This document shows, piece by piece, positions 1-14,799 of a stretch of DNA of 64,000 nt. Both the position numbers and the translations under genes were made by a program. Position 1 is the stretch's first letter; each line of letters starts with the position of its first letter. The DNA is from Gadus chalcogrammus (lineage: Eukaryota > Chordata > Actinopteri > Gadiformes > Gadidae): positions 21,599,689 through 21,663,688 of the forward strand of contig NC_079421.1 of NCBI RefSeq assembly GCF_026213295.1, read 5' to 3'. A model generated the notes under the pieces. That model was not told the DNA's origin and ran no database searches. It was given only the letters and a program-made list of their open reading frames with translations.

Positions 1-1600
1 CAGCCGTCTTTGGAACTTCCTTTTGGGGGGAGGAAGCGGGAGACTTGGAGATGAAAGGGAATGAGAAGCAGCAGAGCAGACGGGGACGTGTCGGTTATCC
101 ACCTGTCACGTCCCGTCGTATAGACCCGTTTAGAGGGGGCAAGGAGAGGGCAAAGGGAATAAATCTCTTAATGCCAAAGCTCCCTTCCTCCGCTACCTTT
201 GTAGGACAGTTTTGGATTGTCTGGCTTTAGGTTATTTAAGGACAACTTTAGGTTTCTCACCCTTTCAGATCCCTACCTTTAAGTCCACTTGGTTCCACCG
301 TCCTTTGAGAGAGGTTCACATGGGGCGTGAGAGGCCCATCCAGGTCCAAGTCTAGATGTCCTCGTCTTGTGCCATTATGTGTTATTTATACAACAAGTAC
401 CGATGTTTATCTACCAACATGTTCATTAAACACCTCACAGGAGAATATTTCATTTTTGACGTTATGTGCAAATAATATAACGGTCATGCATTTAAATGTT
501 GTCGTGTTGGAAATGCAGTCTGAGACTTGCACCGATACAGGTCGGTGGTTTGTTAACGTCTTTTTTAACGGCCCACTTTCTTGTTAGTGCATGACTCATT
601 TCTCATGTATGTTGCTCTGTCGACATTCATTACCCACCACCCACCACCGCCACCATCTTAAGACAAACTAATAAAATGCTTGCGCGCCCTGCCATCTTTT
701 TGCAGATTCGGCGGAATCTTAGAGCCTCGCTTCCATTAACCGTAGAAATGGTTCCTGTGACAGCGAGTGTCAAAAATGTGCACAAGGTTTATTAATAAAC
801 AGTTGGGAGATGCTAACTCGAGGTGCAGCCTCCTATGCTGCGTTAGCCCTAATGGTCATCTCTCTAATGAATATTTTAATTCCTGGGTATAAAAAGCACT
901 GCGTGTGTGTGTGTGTAATGCGTGTGCTTGTGTGTGCGTGCGCCTGTGTGCGCGTCGGTGTCAGCCAACGCACAATCAATCACAAAACGCACAAAAAAAA
1001 TGGAAGCGGCGACGAAGCCCGGTGAACACCCATAGGCCACATTTGCATAACAATCCAAACGCGGTCCAGTAATTTAACTAACAGAGCCTTGGCCAGGAGA
1101 AAGAAGCCTCGATGTTCCTACTTAACGACAACAACAGAAACCATTGCATTTGACCATAAAGACCCGAGACCGGGAAGCCAAGGGACACAACAAACGCACC
1201 TTTAGTGGGGCGCCAGTAATGGCATTCTGACAAGCACAAGGCTTAAAGCCCACGCAACAGACAAAGAGGTGTCAACATGTAATCCTCGTCCACTCTTCCC
1301 TTGGCCCACTTCCCCTCCTGATTATTCCACCTCCTGGAACCCCCCCCCCCCCCCGCTGCTCTCCTATTCTTAACGCCGCCGACTCCTGTCCTGTACCTGC
1401 GGACCGTGATGGGAATGAGATGCAGATTCGGGTCGGCGCTGCTCTGCTGGAGTGAGAAGGTAAACATTAGCAGAGGGGCGCTCGCAGACGGCAGTGTGCA
1501 CGCGGGCGCCGCCGTTATTCCATTAACCCCAGACTTCATGCACAACAACACAGTCTGCCCCTTAATCGGCTTAGTGCACCCCACTCGCGGCCCTCAGCTA
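1..1600. other. Intergenic flank, no gene recognised
   Basis: I see no exon with protein-like content and splice sites here. The stretch holds a short imperfect GT tract (about 902-955), an ATTTGCAT octamer at 1042-1049, and a C-run at about 1340-1354. The remainder is unremarkable single-copy-looking DNA. Confidence 0.6.
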
Positions 1601-1622
1601 GGGCGACTCACTCTGAAAAAAG

Positions 1623-1625
<3 letters not shown>

Positions 1626-1666
<41 letters not shown>

Positions 1667-1676
1667 CGAGTCCTCG

Positions 1677-1722
<46 letters not shown>
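1626..1722. repeat. (CA)n-spacer-(GT)n compound microsatellite forming a large inverted repeat
   Basis: A CA array (1626-1664) is followed by CGGCGAG-TC-CTCGCCG (1664-1679) and then a GT array (1679-1722). The two arrays are reverse complements of each other around a two-base centre, so the whole block can fold into one hairpin. Similarity continues into the flanks (actctgaaaaaa on the left against ttttttagagt on the right). Confidence 0.95.
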
Positions 1723-1723
<1 letters not shown>

Positions 1724-1749
1724 GTTATTTTTTTAGAGTCCGACGACTC

Positions 1750-2639
1750 GCGCGTGCAATGCATGTCCCTGGTGAGTGACAATCCATGGGTTCTGGCAGC
1801 CCTTCCACCTGTTTATCACCAGAGACCTGCTTTACTATTGGGCTAGTCACCCGGCACAATCAACGAGAACAACAACAACAACGTCAACAACATCAAGGGT
1901 CGTTAAACACTGCCGTATTTCATTTTAATTAGCTGTAAGTAACGAGCTCTACCTTCCATCTTCGTCCCTGCGTTGGGATTTGAAAGGGTGCGCCACAGAC
2001 GCCCTACTCTGTATCGCGTCCGAGAAAGCTTCGTTCACCTCATCACCGCGTGCAAGGGAGGTGTCTGAAGTCACGCAAAACTCCCTTTCTTGTGCACATT
2101 GACATGGCTCCCAGCAGCACCCTCAGGCCTAAAAAAAAAAAAAAAAGTTTGGATCCTGTTGGTTGTCAGTTGAGGTCATGGGTAGGTAGGTAGGGAATTA
2201 TTTATTTATTTTAATTTTTTTTCCAGCGGCAGCGAATGATAGGTAGGTTGTTTTCATTTAAAAACGAGAAAATTCGCTCATCCTTGTACAGAATGAAGAG
2301 GTGCTGTACCAAAACGTAATTATAGTTTGCATAAAAAAAAAGAAAAACGTTTTATTTTATTTTTTTTAAAGCTCATAAAATAATTTGGGTCGCACATGAA
2401 TTGACAGGGTCGGTCGGAAACCGGAACCAAACAAAAGTTTATTTTAGGCCTCACTCAAACAGCGGCAGCATCAGCAGCGTAGCCGTGGGGCCGTCGCGTG
2501 GGACGGCTCAGCCTGGTCTCTCTCCCAAAGAGACGCCCTCGCTTGACGAACTGGGATTCTGATTGACGCGCGGGCTAACGAGCAGCTCTGATGCGCCGCT
2601 CGTTTCGGAAGGCAAATGGCCTTTCGATACTGTGTCCTC
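1750..2639. other. Intergenic, nothing recognised
   Basis: No exon or transposon is recognised. The stretch has a poly(A) run near 2131-2146, AT-rich sequence at 2190-2400, and a short repeated GGTA motif (about 2182-2194). Confidence 0.5.
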
Positions 2640-3010
2640 CCCCCATAACTGCTTCATTTGCATCTTAATCACTGAGCATATGCTGCAAGCCATACCCATA
2701 GGCTTGGAGGCCTTCCAATAAGATGAGCGATGAACCGTATGCGTTCATCGATGGAGCTCCCTGAACGGCCCAGCTAATTACATGGGATTGGCTGCCGCGG
2801 CTTTTCATTAGCCGAGCAGTGGATTGTCCAATAATGAGTCATTAATGATGACTCTCCTGAATACTTGTTGTGTAATATGCAAGTCGTATTCATTAAGCCG
2901 TTGATATGCAGGAGTACATTATGCTGCTGGTGATAAAAGATGCCGGGTATGAATTACCTCATATATTAAAATTTTTGTGCGAGCAATTGTGTGAGCAATT
3001 GGCCCCAAGG
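2640..3010. promoter_or_regulatory. Candidate conserved non-coding element (intergenic)
   Basis: This non-coding block is dense in developmental transcription-factor motifs. They are an ATTTGCAT POU octamer at 2656-2663, a TAATTA homeodomain core at 2775-2780, and a TGAGTCA AP-1 site at 2835-2841 facing a second GACTC half-site. There are also several CATTA/TTAAT cores. It contains no microsatellite and no open frame of note. The call rests on motif texture only and needs cross-species alignment. Confidence 0.35.
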
Positions 3011-3054
3011 TAATTTCCCCCCTAAAAAGAATTGTTTGGCCCTATACTGACATT

Positions 3055-3057
<3 letters not shown>

Positions 3058-3112
<55 letters not shown>
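3058..3112. repeat. (GT)n microsatellite
   Basis: Uninterrupted GT dinucleotides. Confidence 0.98.
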
Positions 3113-3115
<3 letters not shown>

Positions 3116-4640
3116 TATTTACATCGTAAGAGGGTATGAGGATGTTCTTGTCATGTATGTTACATATAGTATGGTTGACTCCCCGAAAATTTTCTCTTAG
3201 GCAACATACGACATATTTTTGCTTTATCCGACAAAGCGTATCAAACGTTTCAACATTATGCTTGGTCATCAAGATGAAGAATCATAAATCAACATTGCAC
3301 CGAGTTTGTCAGGTGTTCTCTTCAAGTCCACCAATCAGAACCAATAGTCTCCCCCCTCTGTTTTCCTATAGGTCCTGTTCATGCTGTATGGGATTGTTTT
3401 AACACAAAGGAAAAGCCCAATAGAGATGAGGTTGATGGATTTAGCTCATACAGTACAGCAGTTTAACAACGACCAGTACCTATGTTGGCCGTAGTATGTT
3501 GGAGAAAACGTATGTTAGGAAACCTCAGTGTACATCTACAATGGGTGATGGGCTTTCAGGGTCCATGTGGGAGAGATACAGCGGTGATGAAATGGGGTTC
3601 TGGGTACATCTACAAAACCTTCCTGTCTATGGATCTCTTGATAGTTACTGAACTCCTGTTTAGCATACTGATGCTGCCAAAGTTCTTCCCAGCATGACAA
3701 GAAAAAAGAAAAGCTAAAACAGCAAAACACTCTCAAATTCTTTCCTAGCAAGAGTAAGTGCCTCGGCTGAATAATATTTCACAGCGCTAAAAGAACTGTC
3801 TCTGCCCACAGTGGGAAGCTACATGGGAGAAATAATTGGACTCGGAGCGTAAGAGTCTCTGAAGTGGATGGTTAGCATCTCGGTAGCGCAGGATTGGGCT
3901 ACATCTCCCCAGAACCCCAGTGTTCTGAATGGAAGCCAAGGAACTACTTCTTTAGCTAGCAGCAGGGCGAGTGCCGCCGTAACCTTCGCCAAGGATGACA
4001 GATGCCTGCAATTGTTTCGCACGTGCCCTTGTCCTCGGCTAAACAAACAGAGGAGCTGTGTGGCCGGGATCATGAAGACGTGTGTGTGTCTGTGGCCCGG
4101 AGTCGAGACGATTGGGTTGCAACCATCCACTGTCCTGCAGGCAGTTGCTAATAGTTTTAATCACAGATGTTAGAGAAAAAACAAAAAGTGCGTCTGTCTT
4201 TTGTGTATCATGCGTGTGTAGTACAGCTGTGCCTGAAATCACAATTCGTAATTCATACGCCTAACGAAAGGGAAGTAGATAATGGTGTTATGATAGTGCA
4301 ATAACTTGCCCAACGGGATATGCCAATTAATTTCTCTGTAGACCGGGAAAGAGAGGTGAGAGCTCTGCCTATCTTATCTCCTGCGTGCACGCACGCGCGC
4401 ACACAATCCCACTCCTCATTGATGATTACCACAGATATGGCATTTGAATGTGATGAAAATGCGATGCAGCCCACATATCGTAAATGTATCTGCAGGCCTG
4501 TAGGCCGTGTTCCTTGTTGAGGCCGTAAATATGCGTTTAATAATGTGCTTACAATACAGATCTTGAGAAACCCCCTTCAGAAGAGTTTAATGGGGAATGT
4601 TCCCAACTGAATTAAATTCAAATCTGTGATCGTCAGCGTT
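3113..4640. other. Intergenic, nothing recognised
   Basis: Mixed-composition DNA without a recognisable exon, RNA gene or transposon. Short frames here have no family resemblance that I can name. Confidence 0.5.
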
Positions 4641-4649
4641 TCCATGATT

Positions 4650-4930
4650 CTTTTTCCCCGACAACGCTGCTTACAAACGCAACGGTTGCGTCCACGTCGG
4701 CAACACCCGTCTTCCGCCGGTCGTTCACAGCGCGTCGATGCGGCTGAACAATTGAAACCTTCTACGTTACACCGACCACGCCGGGGTGACCTCCCTGACC
4801 GCCCTGACCTCCGTAGGCCGGTTCCATCCGGTCAACGAGGGCAGGCTGGAGATAGGGCTCCGTAACGGTGGTAGCGTCGGCCTGAGTCTACGGTACTGCA
4901 GAGACCTCCCCCCCTACTGTAATCAACAGG
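4650..4930 (+). other. GC-rich, CpG-rich, ORF-like island of unknown nature
   Basis: A short island stands out from AT-rich surroundings by its CpG density. The frame that includes codon 4768-4770 reads as normal-looking protein before and after a single TGA at 4753-4755. After the stop the residues run YTDHAGVTSLTALTSVGRFH and onward to about 4930. A second frame is also open throughout. I recognise no family and see no clear splice sites. It could be a decayed coding fragment, a small CpG island, or chance. Confidence 0.25.
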
Positions 4931-7900
4931 AATATGCAGCATGAGCAGAAGGGTCTGAACCTTGCATGGCTCCGCTCCTGACATCCCGCCTCAGGAGAGG
5001 CCCGGGAGGTTAAGAGGGATACTGGCTGAGCGTTTTCTTGTCTTCCATACGAACGGGGAATAGATAGCGCAGAGAAGGAAAATTGGCTCGCACATATTCT
5101 CAATGGGGGGGTGTGAACTTTCCTGCAGGTTTTTCTGCGTGCCCTGAGCTAATCCCACAGCAAAGATATGAAATAGTGAGAGAAATATCTTGGAGAGAGC
5201 TTAGGGCGGTGGACTGGACTGAACTGAACGGGGGTACCCTTGGTGCATTAATTGAAATGATGCCCCGGGCAAAGGGTAAAGGTCAAGGAGATTATGAGGG
5301 GGCGTACAGGGAGAGCTCCTCTAACCCCTCTCTTTCGTTTTGGTCGGTCGTCGTGTTCGGACCAATCCCTTTAAAACCATCCTCAGGGATTCCTTCCTTC
5401 TAATCCTCGGCTGCTTAAAGTTTTACACGTCGGTTTTCTCCTCCCATTATTCATCAAAAGCGATGACGGGTGCATATCAACGACGGGGACACATGAATCT
5501 ATATATGAATATGAATCTTGGAGAATCTTTGCATAAGCAATTCAATTTAGCCGAGCGCTATCTGGAGAGTTGAAATGACACTATGTGAAAGTGAAAGTAT
5601 TAAACTATAAGGGCTAAGCATTGCTCTCTGCGCCGCTCTGCAAATTTAAGCCTTTTTTAAATCACTGTCGGGATGTGGATGATTAGAGGGATGTAACATG
5701 ATGGCAATACATTAGGATTACTGGGCAGTCTTAGGATCAGGGTTTAAGACGAGATTCACAGCTAATTGGAATGATTGGATTATTTTAGTCTAGCCGTTAT
5801 TTCTCACCGTGGTACGTTGAAAATTGCTGTTTTTAATGTATGTGGGTTGCATGTGTTTAAAACCACACACAATTAATATAAAAATACAATTAAACACGTT
5901 ATTGCTGCTGCAAGTGTAACTTTGAAGTGCGGCTGAGGTGCTCAGTGCTTTGCATGGCAAGGCCAGCGCGCTAAATAGATGTGGGATAAATCTCAAAGCT
6001 CAGCAGAGTCCCTGGGAGAGACTCACCGTTTTGCATGGCTGCGCTCTTCTTACGTCCATAAGGTCAGCTCCCATTCAGAAAGAACAAGGGCACTTCTGAC
6101 TACCTGCCCGGTCGATCCTGGATTAATGTACTCTCACAGTGGCTGCTCGAACCACTGTGTCCCTTTCGTTGGAATCTGAGGGAATTATAGGAGAGGTCAG
6201 TCGTTGGTGGAAGTATACGGCAGACTGGCCGAATAATGCTCGATGCTAGGTAGTATTTCCCCACAGGCTGGGTAAACACAGGTTTACGAGCGTTGTGTTT
6301 GTTTGGTACCTCAGGCAAAAACACCACATTTCACTGGCACAGGGCGTATAAACGTGTTTAAATATTGCTAAAATTGGTACAAACTGGCATTGATCTCTGA
6401 CTGCAGGGACTTATTTGGCTGGAGACTAGTTAATAGTTTCTTGGATTTTGAGTTTTTAAATTCTGACCTCCATTGAGAGTGACCGCTGGTTTGTTATAAT
6501 GGCAGTTCTCCCGGACATGGTTTCATCAGTTGCTTGCAGCCTAGAGTTGACGGCCAAATATCTTTCTTAAGTTTATGAGCAAATGTGATTTAATACTAGA
6601 ATAGGCCTTTTCAACTCAGTTCGACGAGATGTGTTTTGAATCCAGAATCTTGTTGAAAACATGACCCCTTACCCCAGCAACGTTACATTACATTACATGT
6701 CTGCCTTTTGTTGTCAAGGCAACATTAAAACGATTTCAACTGCTTCTCCAGGAGTCACGGTCTGGCAGTCTGTCTCCTACAACCTCAAACCAGTCAAAGC
6801 CATGTCGTCCAAACCTGCCCCAATTGGCTCATCTGGACCTTAGTCTGCAGGACCCTGCCAAAGAAAACCTACTCTCAAAGTAATTTCTCCTGATCGGAGT
6901 CTTGGGGAGTCCTGTCTAATCCGCCATGGCAATCATCTTCAAAATACAAATGGTGTACTTTTAGAAATACCCGTCAGAGGTATTGAGACCCGTCAGACAG
7001 TGGCCAAGCTCATCGGTCCTCGTCTGCACTAAGCGGAACCAAAGGGGCCCGTTGGTTAACGAGGCCGGAATGGGAATTATGTGTGTGAGAATAAGGTAAG
7101 ACAAGAGGTGCTGATGAGAACTTTGCCTCTGAATGTTCTTACGAATTCCTACAAAAAAGAAAAACGCCAGTATGCGTAAACATCTTTAATTAGCTCCACT
7201 GTAAACGCTCATTACAGATTCCTTCTCTGTTCACCCAGGACCAGAAGTCCCTAGGCTTTTGCTCTTCCTTGAACATTGTTTATCCAGTTTCCCTGGCAGC
7301 TTCGTACTACAAACGGCCAAAAATTAAAACGGTATATTATTGCTGTTCTTCTCCTCCATCATGAGGCCAAAGGGCTGCTAGAACGCCCCCTAACAGACCT
7401 GTATAGGAGCCCAGCCCAGCGCTGGTAGGAGCCTGGGTTGTTTTGTTTCACATCGCTGCATTTCTAGATATTTGTTTAATACAGCACCGAGGGGGCTAAG
7501 ACGATTACCCGAGTTAATTGTCATTGCTCATTAACTTCTGAATGAGCCACCCCCCCTGAAACCAAGGAATAGGATAAAGCATGCTTAGTAATATCAAACT
7601 AGTTAATACGCTTTTAGGCTGAGCACTAATGGCATTTAACTGGTTTGACACAATGGTTCAGATATTTCGGGGGGCAACATTTTGTATTTATTAAATGATG
7701 TAAGAATATAAAATCTTCAGGCCTGTGTTTATATTATTGATATGTTTATGAAACTCTCGCTCAAATCCATGAGTGAGAGTGTGTTGTTTTACCCCATGGC
7801 TCTCTTTGAATCCAAAACATTGAAACAACGCCTGAATGGGCCGGACCACTTTGCTACACAAATAGCTGTGGAGATTTCACAATTTCTTGCAAAACAAAGA

Positions 7901-8430
7901 AGGTAGGAAATTATTATTATGAAATAATAATAAGTGTCATTCAGATAGGTACAACCGATTTGTTTTACTGGTGTATAAGGTTCTGTATGCCATGCACCAC
8001 GGCATGCCTTGTCTACCCAACCACGATTTAGCTTAGCTCGTCACGCTCATGCTATGACAACCACATTAATGAAGTTATATTGATGTTCTGCATTTCACAC
8101 AAAAATAACACAATGGTGATTCACTGAAGTACTGAAAATACATTTCTGGGGGTGAAACCCTGTTTTATTATTCATCATTATCTTCATTCATCACCGGGAA
8201 CAGCACCGCCCTGTTACCACGGTTTCATCAGAACTAAGACCTTCGACCATATTACCGTTATGGAATGAATAAACCAACAGCATCGCCGTAGCGATGGGTG
8301 GGCGGGCAGTGACTTTCAGAGGGCCCCCCTCCCCCCACTGGTGAAGTAGTCTCCCCTCTCCCACTCCTCCAAGACTGAGCGGCTCACCACATGGGATAGG
8401 AGCAGATCCATGTAAGGACCCATGTTTTAC
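4931..8430. other. Intergenic, nothing firmly recognised
   Basis: No exon is recognised. A block around 7480-7620 is rich in TTAAT cores and free of simple repeats, and could be conserved. A small hairpin of GCATGC type lies near 7989-8008. The rest is featureless to me. Confidence 0.5.
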
Positions 8431-8440
8431 AAGGGTCGAC

Positions 8441-8680
8441 CACGCACAACCAGACACACACAAACAGCCACGCACACACACGTATACGCACACACACGCA
8501 TAGACACGCACACACACACACACATACACACAAACATAGAGACGCACACACACACATGGAGATACACACACACACAGACACACAGACACAGACAACCAGA
8601 AACAGACAGACACACACACAACCAGACACACACACACACACACAACCAGATACACACACACACACACACACACACACACT
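8441..8680. repeat. Imperfect CA-rich tract
   Basis: CA dinucleotides are interrupted by CG, TA and GA variants, becoming pure at about 8650-8680. Open frames read His-Thr or Cys-Val repeats and are not genes. Confidence 0.95.
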
Positions 8681-8851
8681 GGGATGCAATCATGGTCAGG
8701 CATGCTCATCATTGCTGGAGTGTGAGAGAAGGTTGGTGTCTGGCTGCTCTTTGCCCTTTCCCCATGTGGTGGAACTGCCCGGGTTGTCAGGGCAATCAGC
8801 GTGGCTCAGAGCCATGAAGTCCACACGCTTGCCCTCGGCTGTCAGCAGGGT

Positions 8852-8993
<142 letters not shown>

Positions 8994-9042
8994 GTGCAGG
9001 AAACCTGATCCAAACGGACACCCAGAACTGCCCAGCATGGCA

Positions 9043-9065
9043 TCACCCGAGTTTTTCTCGGGTGA
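9043..9065. repeat. Short perfect hairpin
   Basis: TCACCCGAG and CTCGGGTGA form a perfect 9-bp stem around a TTTTT loop. No RNA family is recognised. Confidence 0.6.
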
Positions 9066-9640
9066 GTTTTTCTGTTGTTTGGTTTTGCTTTTTCATCTGG
9101 ATGGATATCTACTATCTAGGGCCCATTTGGCGCAGTGATGAATCAATAAAACGTGAGGAGTAAGTTTGCTCTTTACAATAACAGTAGCTGAGCCTTGAGC
9201 CATCGTTCTTATAGAGTACTCACAATACCATCGCTCGAATATCACGGTCTTTGAGGCCGCGTGCGGCTGGGATCCTGAGGTCGAATTCACTCGATCGTCT
9301 CGAAGTTCTCCCGAGAGAATACATTTCAGAAGTACTCTGAGCTATTTACCTTGAGAGTGATTGAAGTTTCCTCTATTTTCAGTCTAATCTAGTCGATTTC
9401 ATCGCTTTACACGAACCATCTCCCTCCGCCTTTAAACCCACGTCCGGGCCACGGAGCCCACCGCGCCTCAGACCTCCTCTTAGGGGGTAGGGGGGTCGGT
9501 GGGAGGGGGGGTGGGACTCTCCTGGGAGGGGGGGAGCATGCTGAAGCCTATAGTAAGGGCTTTATTGGCATGTCGGCAGTGACGAGCAGATCAGTCCCTT
9601 CATGCAGCCTTAATGGCACACCCCATGTTGCGCTAATAGC

Positions 9641-9645
<5 letters not shown>
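9066..9645. other. Intergenic, G-rich stretch
   Basis: No gene is seen. 9481-9536 is strongly G-rich with several runs of four or more G. Confidence 0.5.

Positions 9646-9691
<46 letters not shown>
9646..9691. repeat. Poly(C) run of 46 bases
   Basis: Pure C homopolymer, which is G-quadruplex capable on the minus strand. Length is likely to be uncertain in the assembly. Confidence 0.95.
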
Positions 9692-9898
9692 TGCACCTCC
9701 CTCATCCTCGTGGGACTCGAGCAAATGAAGCTTCCAGAGTATCGTAAAGGGATTTCCTTTACAAGTCTCCTCGCAGCTGATTCTGCGAGATTTGTGAACC
9801 GTGTCCGTGTTTTTACCTCGGCCCTTCTCCCCGCCTCATTGGTCGATCCATGGTGGTCGATCTCGAGGTAAATGTTTTCTTGTTCTCTTCTCACTCCA

Positions 9899-10288
<390 letters not shown>

Positions 10289-11935
10289 TACACTGTCAGG
10301 CGGACCTTACTCCATCAATGGATGACTGAGTCATTTGGATGTACAATAGGGGGACCTTACAGGGCAGTGACTGCTAACCACAGTGAGGATTTATGACGGG
10401 CCTCTAAATCCCCTTAGCCTGTCGGTACTGTATGTGAAACACATCCATAAATCTGCAGTCTAAAGGCAAGTCTATTTCCTTTGTTGGACGTAAACCAGAA
10501 CAGAAAAACAAATCAAACACAAGTCAAAAACAATCAAAGTGAAATGATATATTTCTACAAATTAGTGTCTTGGCTGCTAAACAATGGATCTTAAATGGAT
10601 GTTTCAGAGGCTCACCCTCAAAGACATAATTTGAGCATATAATGAGGACTGAGGTAGCTGATTGTTTATGGCAGTGTTTTCAATCTGTGGTGAGCGTACC
10701 CCTGGTGGTATGAAAGGGTATTGTAGGTTGTTACGTGGGGTTTTATTCTTGACGTAAACAAATCTACAATCAAACTAATGGAAGATACAGTAAAAAATAT
10801 ATAATTATGGCTGGTTATCTTAAAAATGTACCAGATAATAGCTTTAATAATATAGTTTTGTTCTTCTTTCTCTTTGAAAGGGCCGTAGACTATAGCCACT
10901 ATATTTTCCCTTGCTCCAATAGTTCCTTACATCCAGAAGCTGGTTACCTTTTCCTTTGCCTCTCTTACTAAGAAACGATGTACAGGCAAGGCCATAGACA
11001 CATAAACGCCGCCGTATTTGTATTGTACACATTTGAGATCACACATCATATGTACACAAGCGCATCTACCAAAGCCAACGCACAGTAAATCGGACACTTT
11101 CAAAATGCAGATATACGTTAAATTTTTATGAGCATCAACAACTTTTTGATGGCTGACTTCGGAACGCTGTGGAGCTTGTGCATGCGTGGGCTCGGTAATC
11201 GGAATGGCCCGAAGAACCAGCCTATCGGCGCCCACGCCCCCTCCCCCCCCTCCCCGCTCCCAGGGAATAGAAAATGGCAACGCTTCCAACGTAAGAATGT
11301 TTTTTCCTGCACCAAAAAAAAAAATAGAAAAAAATAAGCCCTTGCGTCAATAATCCCAACGGACTTCCTTAGAGACTCATCAATGTTAGCCTGGATTTTA
11401 AAACCATCTGCTCAGCTGCTTCCCCCTGCCCCGCCCCCCCCCCCCCCCCCCCTCCGTCCCTTGTGGCGACCATATTCTCATTAAATAACTTCTGTAAGAG
11501 GGCTTGGGGGGAGGGGGGGGGGTGACTTCAGGGGTCTATCGAGTGAGACCTTCACATATTGATCGGCGCTCGTCAAGAGAGAGAAGCCAATAATGAAGGT
11601 ATTGGCTCGGTGCTAATTAGTGCCGCTGATAAAAATGTGTTGGGACTGAGTTTTGGTGGCTGGGACGTTGTTGTCATTTAAAGTCTTTAAGATGCATGGT
11701 CCTTCGTCCTAAGGCATTAGGGAACTGAAAACAGCACTGGATCTCATTGCAAATCCACCTTTCATTGCCATTAAACGCTCTGTCGAACCTGCATCCAGGC
11801 CGATGAGGAGGGAGTCAGGTTGTTATTTTCATTGAACGAAGGTCATTGGTTGGCTGATGTAGAGGTCATATCTGGATGCATTTGTTGTATTTTCCTGACC
11901 ACACCCATTTAGTCTGACTTCAACTCTGTTTCTCT
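10289..11935. other. Intergenic, nothing recognised
   Basis: No exon is recognised. The stretch contains C-runs at about 11232-11250 and 11431-11451 and a G-run at about 11506-11522. Confidence 0.5.
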
Positions 11936-11939
11936 GGTT

Positions 11940-12122
11940 GTCGCTCTTGCTCGCTCTCTTTCTCTCACCCTCTGTTTCTCCATAGCTCTCTCTGTCTCGC
12001 TCGCTCCCTCGCTCTCTCTCTCTCTGTCTGTCTCTCGCTCGCTCGCTCCCTCGCTCTCTCTCTCTCTGTCTCTCTCTCGCTTGCTCGTTCCCTCGCTCTC
12101 TCTCTCTCTCTCTCTCTTTCTC
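11940..12122. repeat. CT-rich minisatellite
   Basis: Repeated CTCGCTCGCTCCCTCG blocks alternate with (CT)n and CTGTCT. At least two near-identical units lie at about 11997-12035 and 12034-12075. Confidence 0.85.
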
Positions 12123-12389
12123 CAGCTCTTCCTTTCGCTCTCTTCTTCTGTTTTTCAGATTCCGCCATGCAGAATTAGAGGACTTTTCAGCCTCCAAACT
12201 TTGGAACTTGCTTCTAGTTTTCTTGGGAGATGTTCTTGGCTATGTGTTTGGTTTAAAAGATATCCTGCTTTTTGTTAATCTTACCGGCGGCCGCCATGGT
12301 TCAGGCCCTGCTCAGCCAGGGAGGATGTAGTCACCAGGTACACACGGCCCCCTTTCACGATGGAGCAGGTGTGCGAGGAAATAAGATAA

Positions 12390-12815
<426 letters not shown>

Positions 12816-13070
12816 CCACAGCCTCAACACCCGAGGCTTGCCTTCTCCTTGAACCGCCACACACCAGAGATCCTTGGAGCAGGAGGAAGGCAGATGAGGA
12901 TTTGTATTCATGTCTTCTTAGGACCCTTGGACAAATCCGATATGTAGCAAACAATCATTATTCATGGGTTCATTATCGTAACATTTTTACCCTTGACACT
13001 TTCAACCTTGACTGTGGGCTCAGCCCTCAATGATCACCACAAGTACAAAGAGTCAAAGTTGATTACGTTG

Positions 13071-14633
<1,563 letters not shown>

Positions 14634-14799
14634 CACACATGTAACATGAGCACACACAATATGCTTCCACAGGACTGTGCTTGCTTGCACAATTTCTCTG
14701 ACTCGCTCTCGCTCTCTTTCGCTCTTTGTCTCTCGCGCCTGCTCTAGCTCTCTCGTGCATGCTATCTCTCGCTCTCTCTCTGACTCTATCTCTCTTTCT

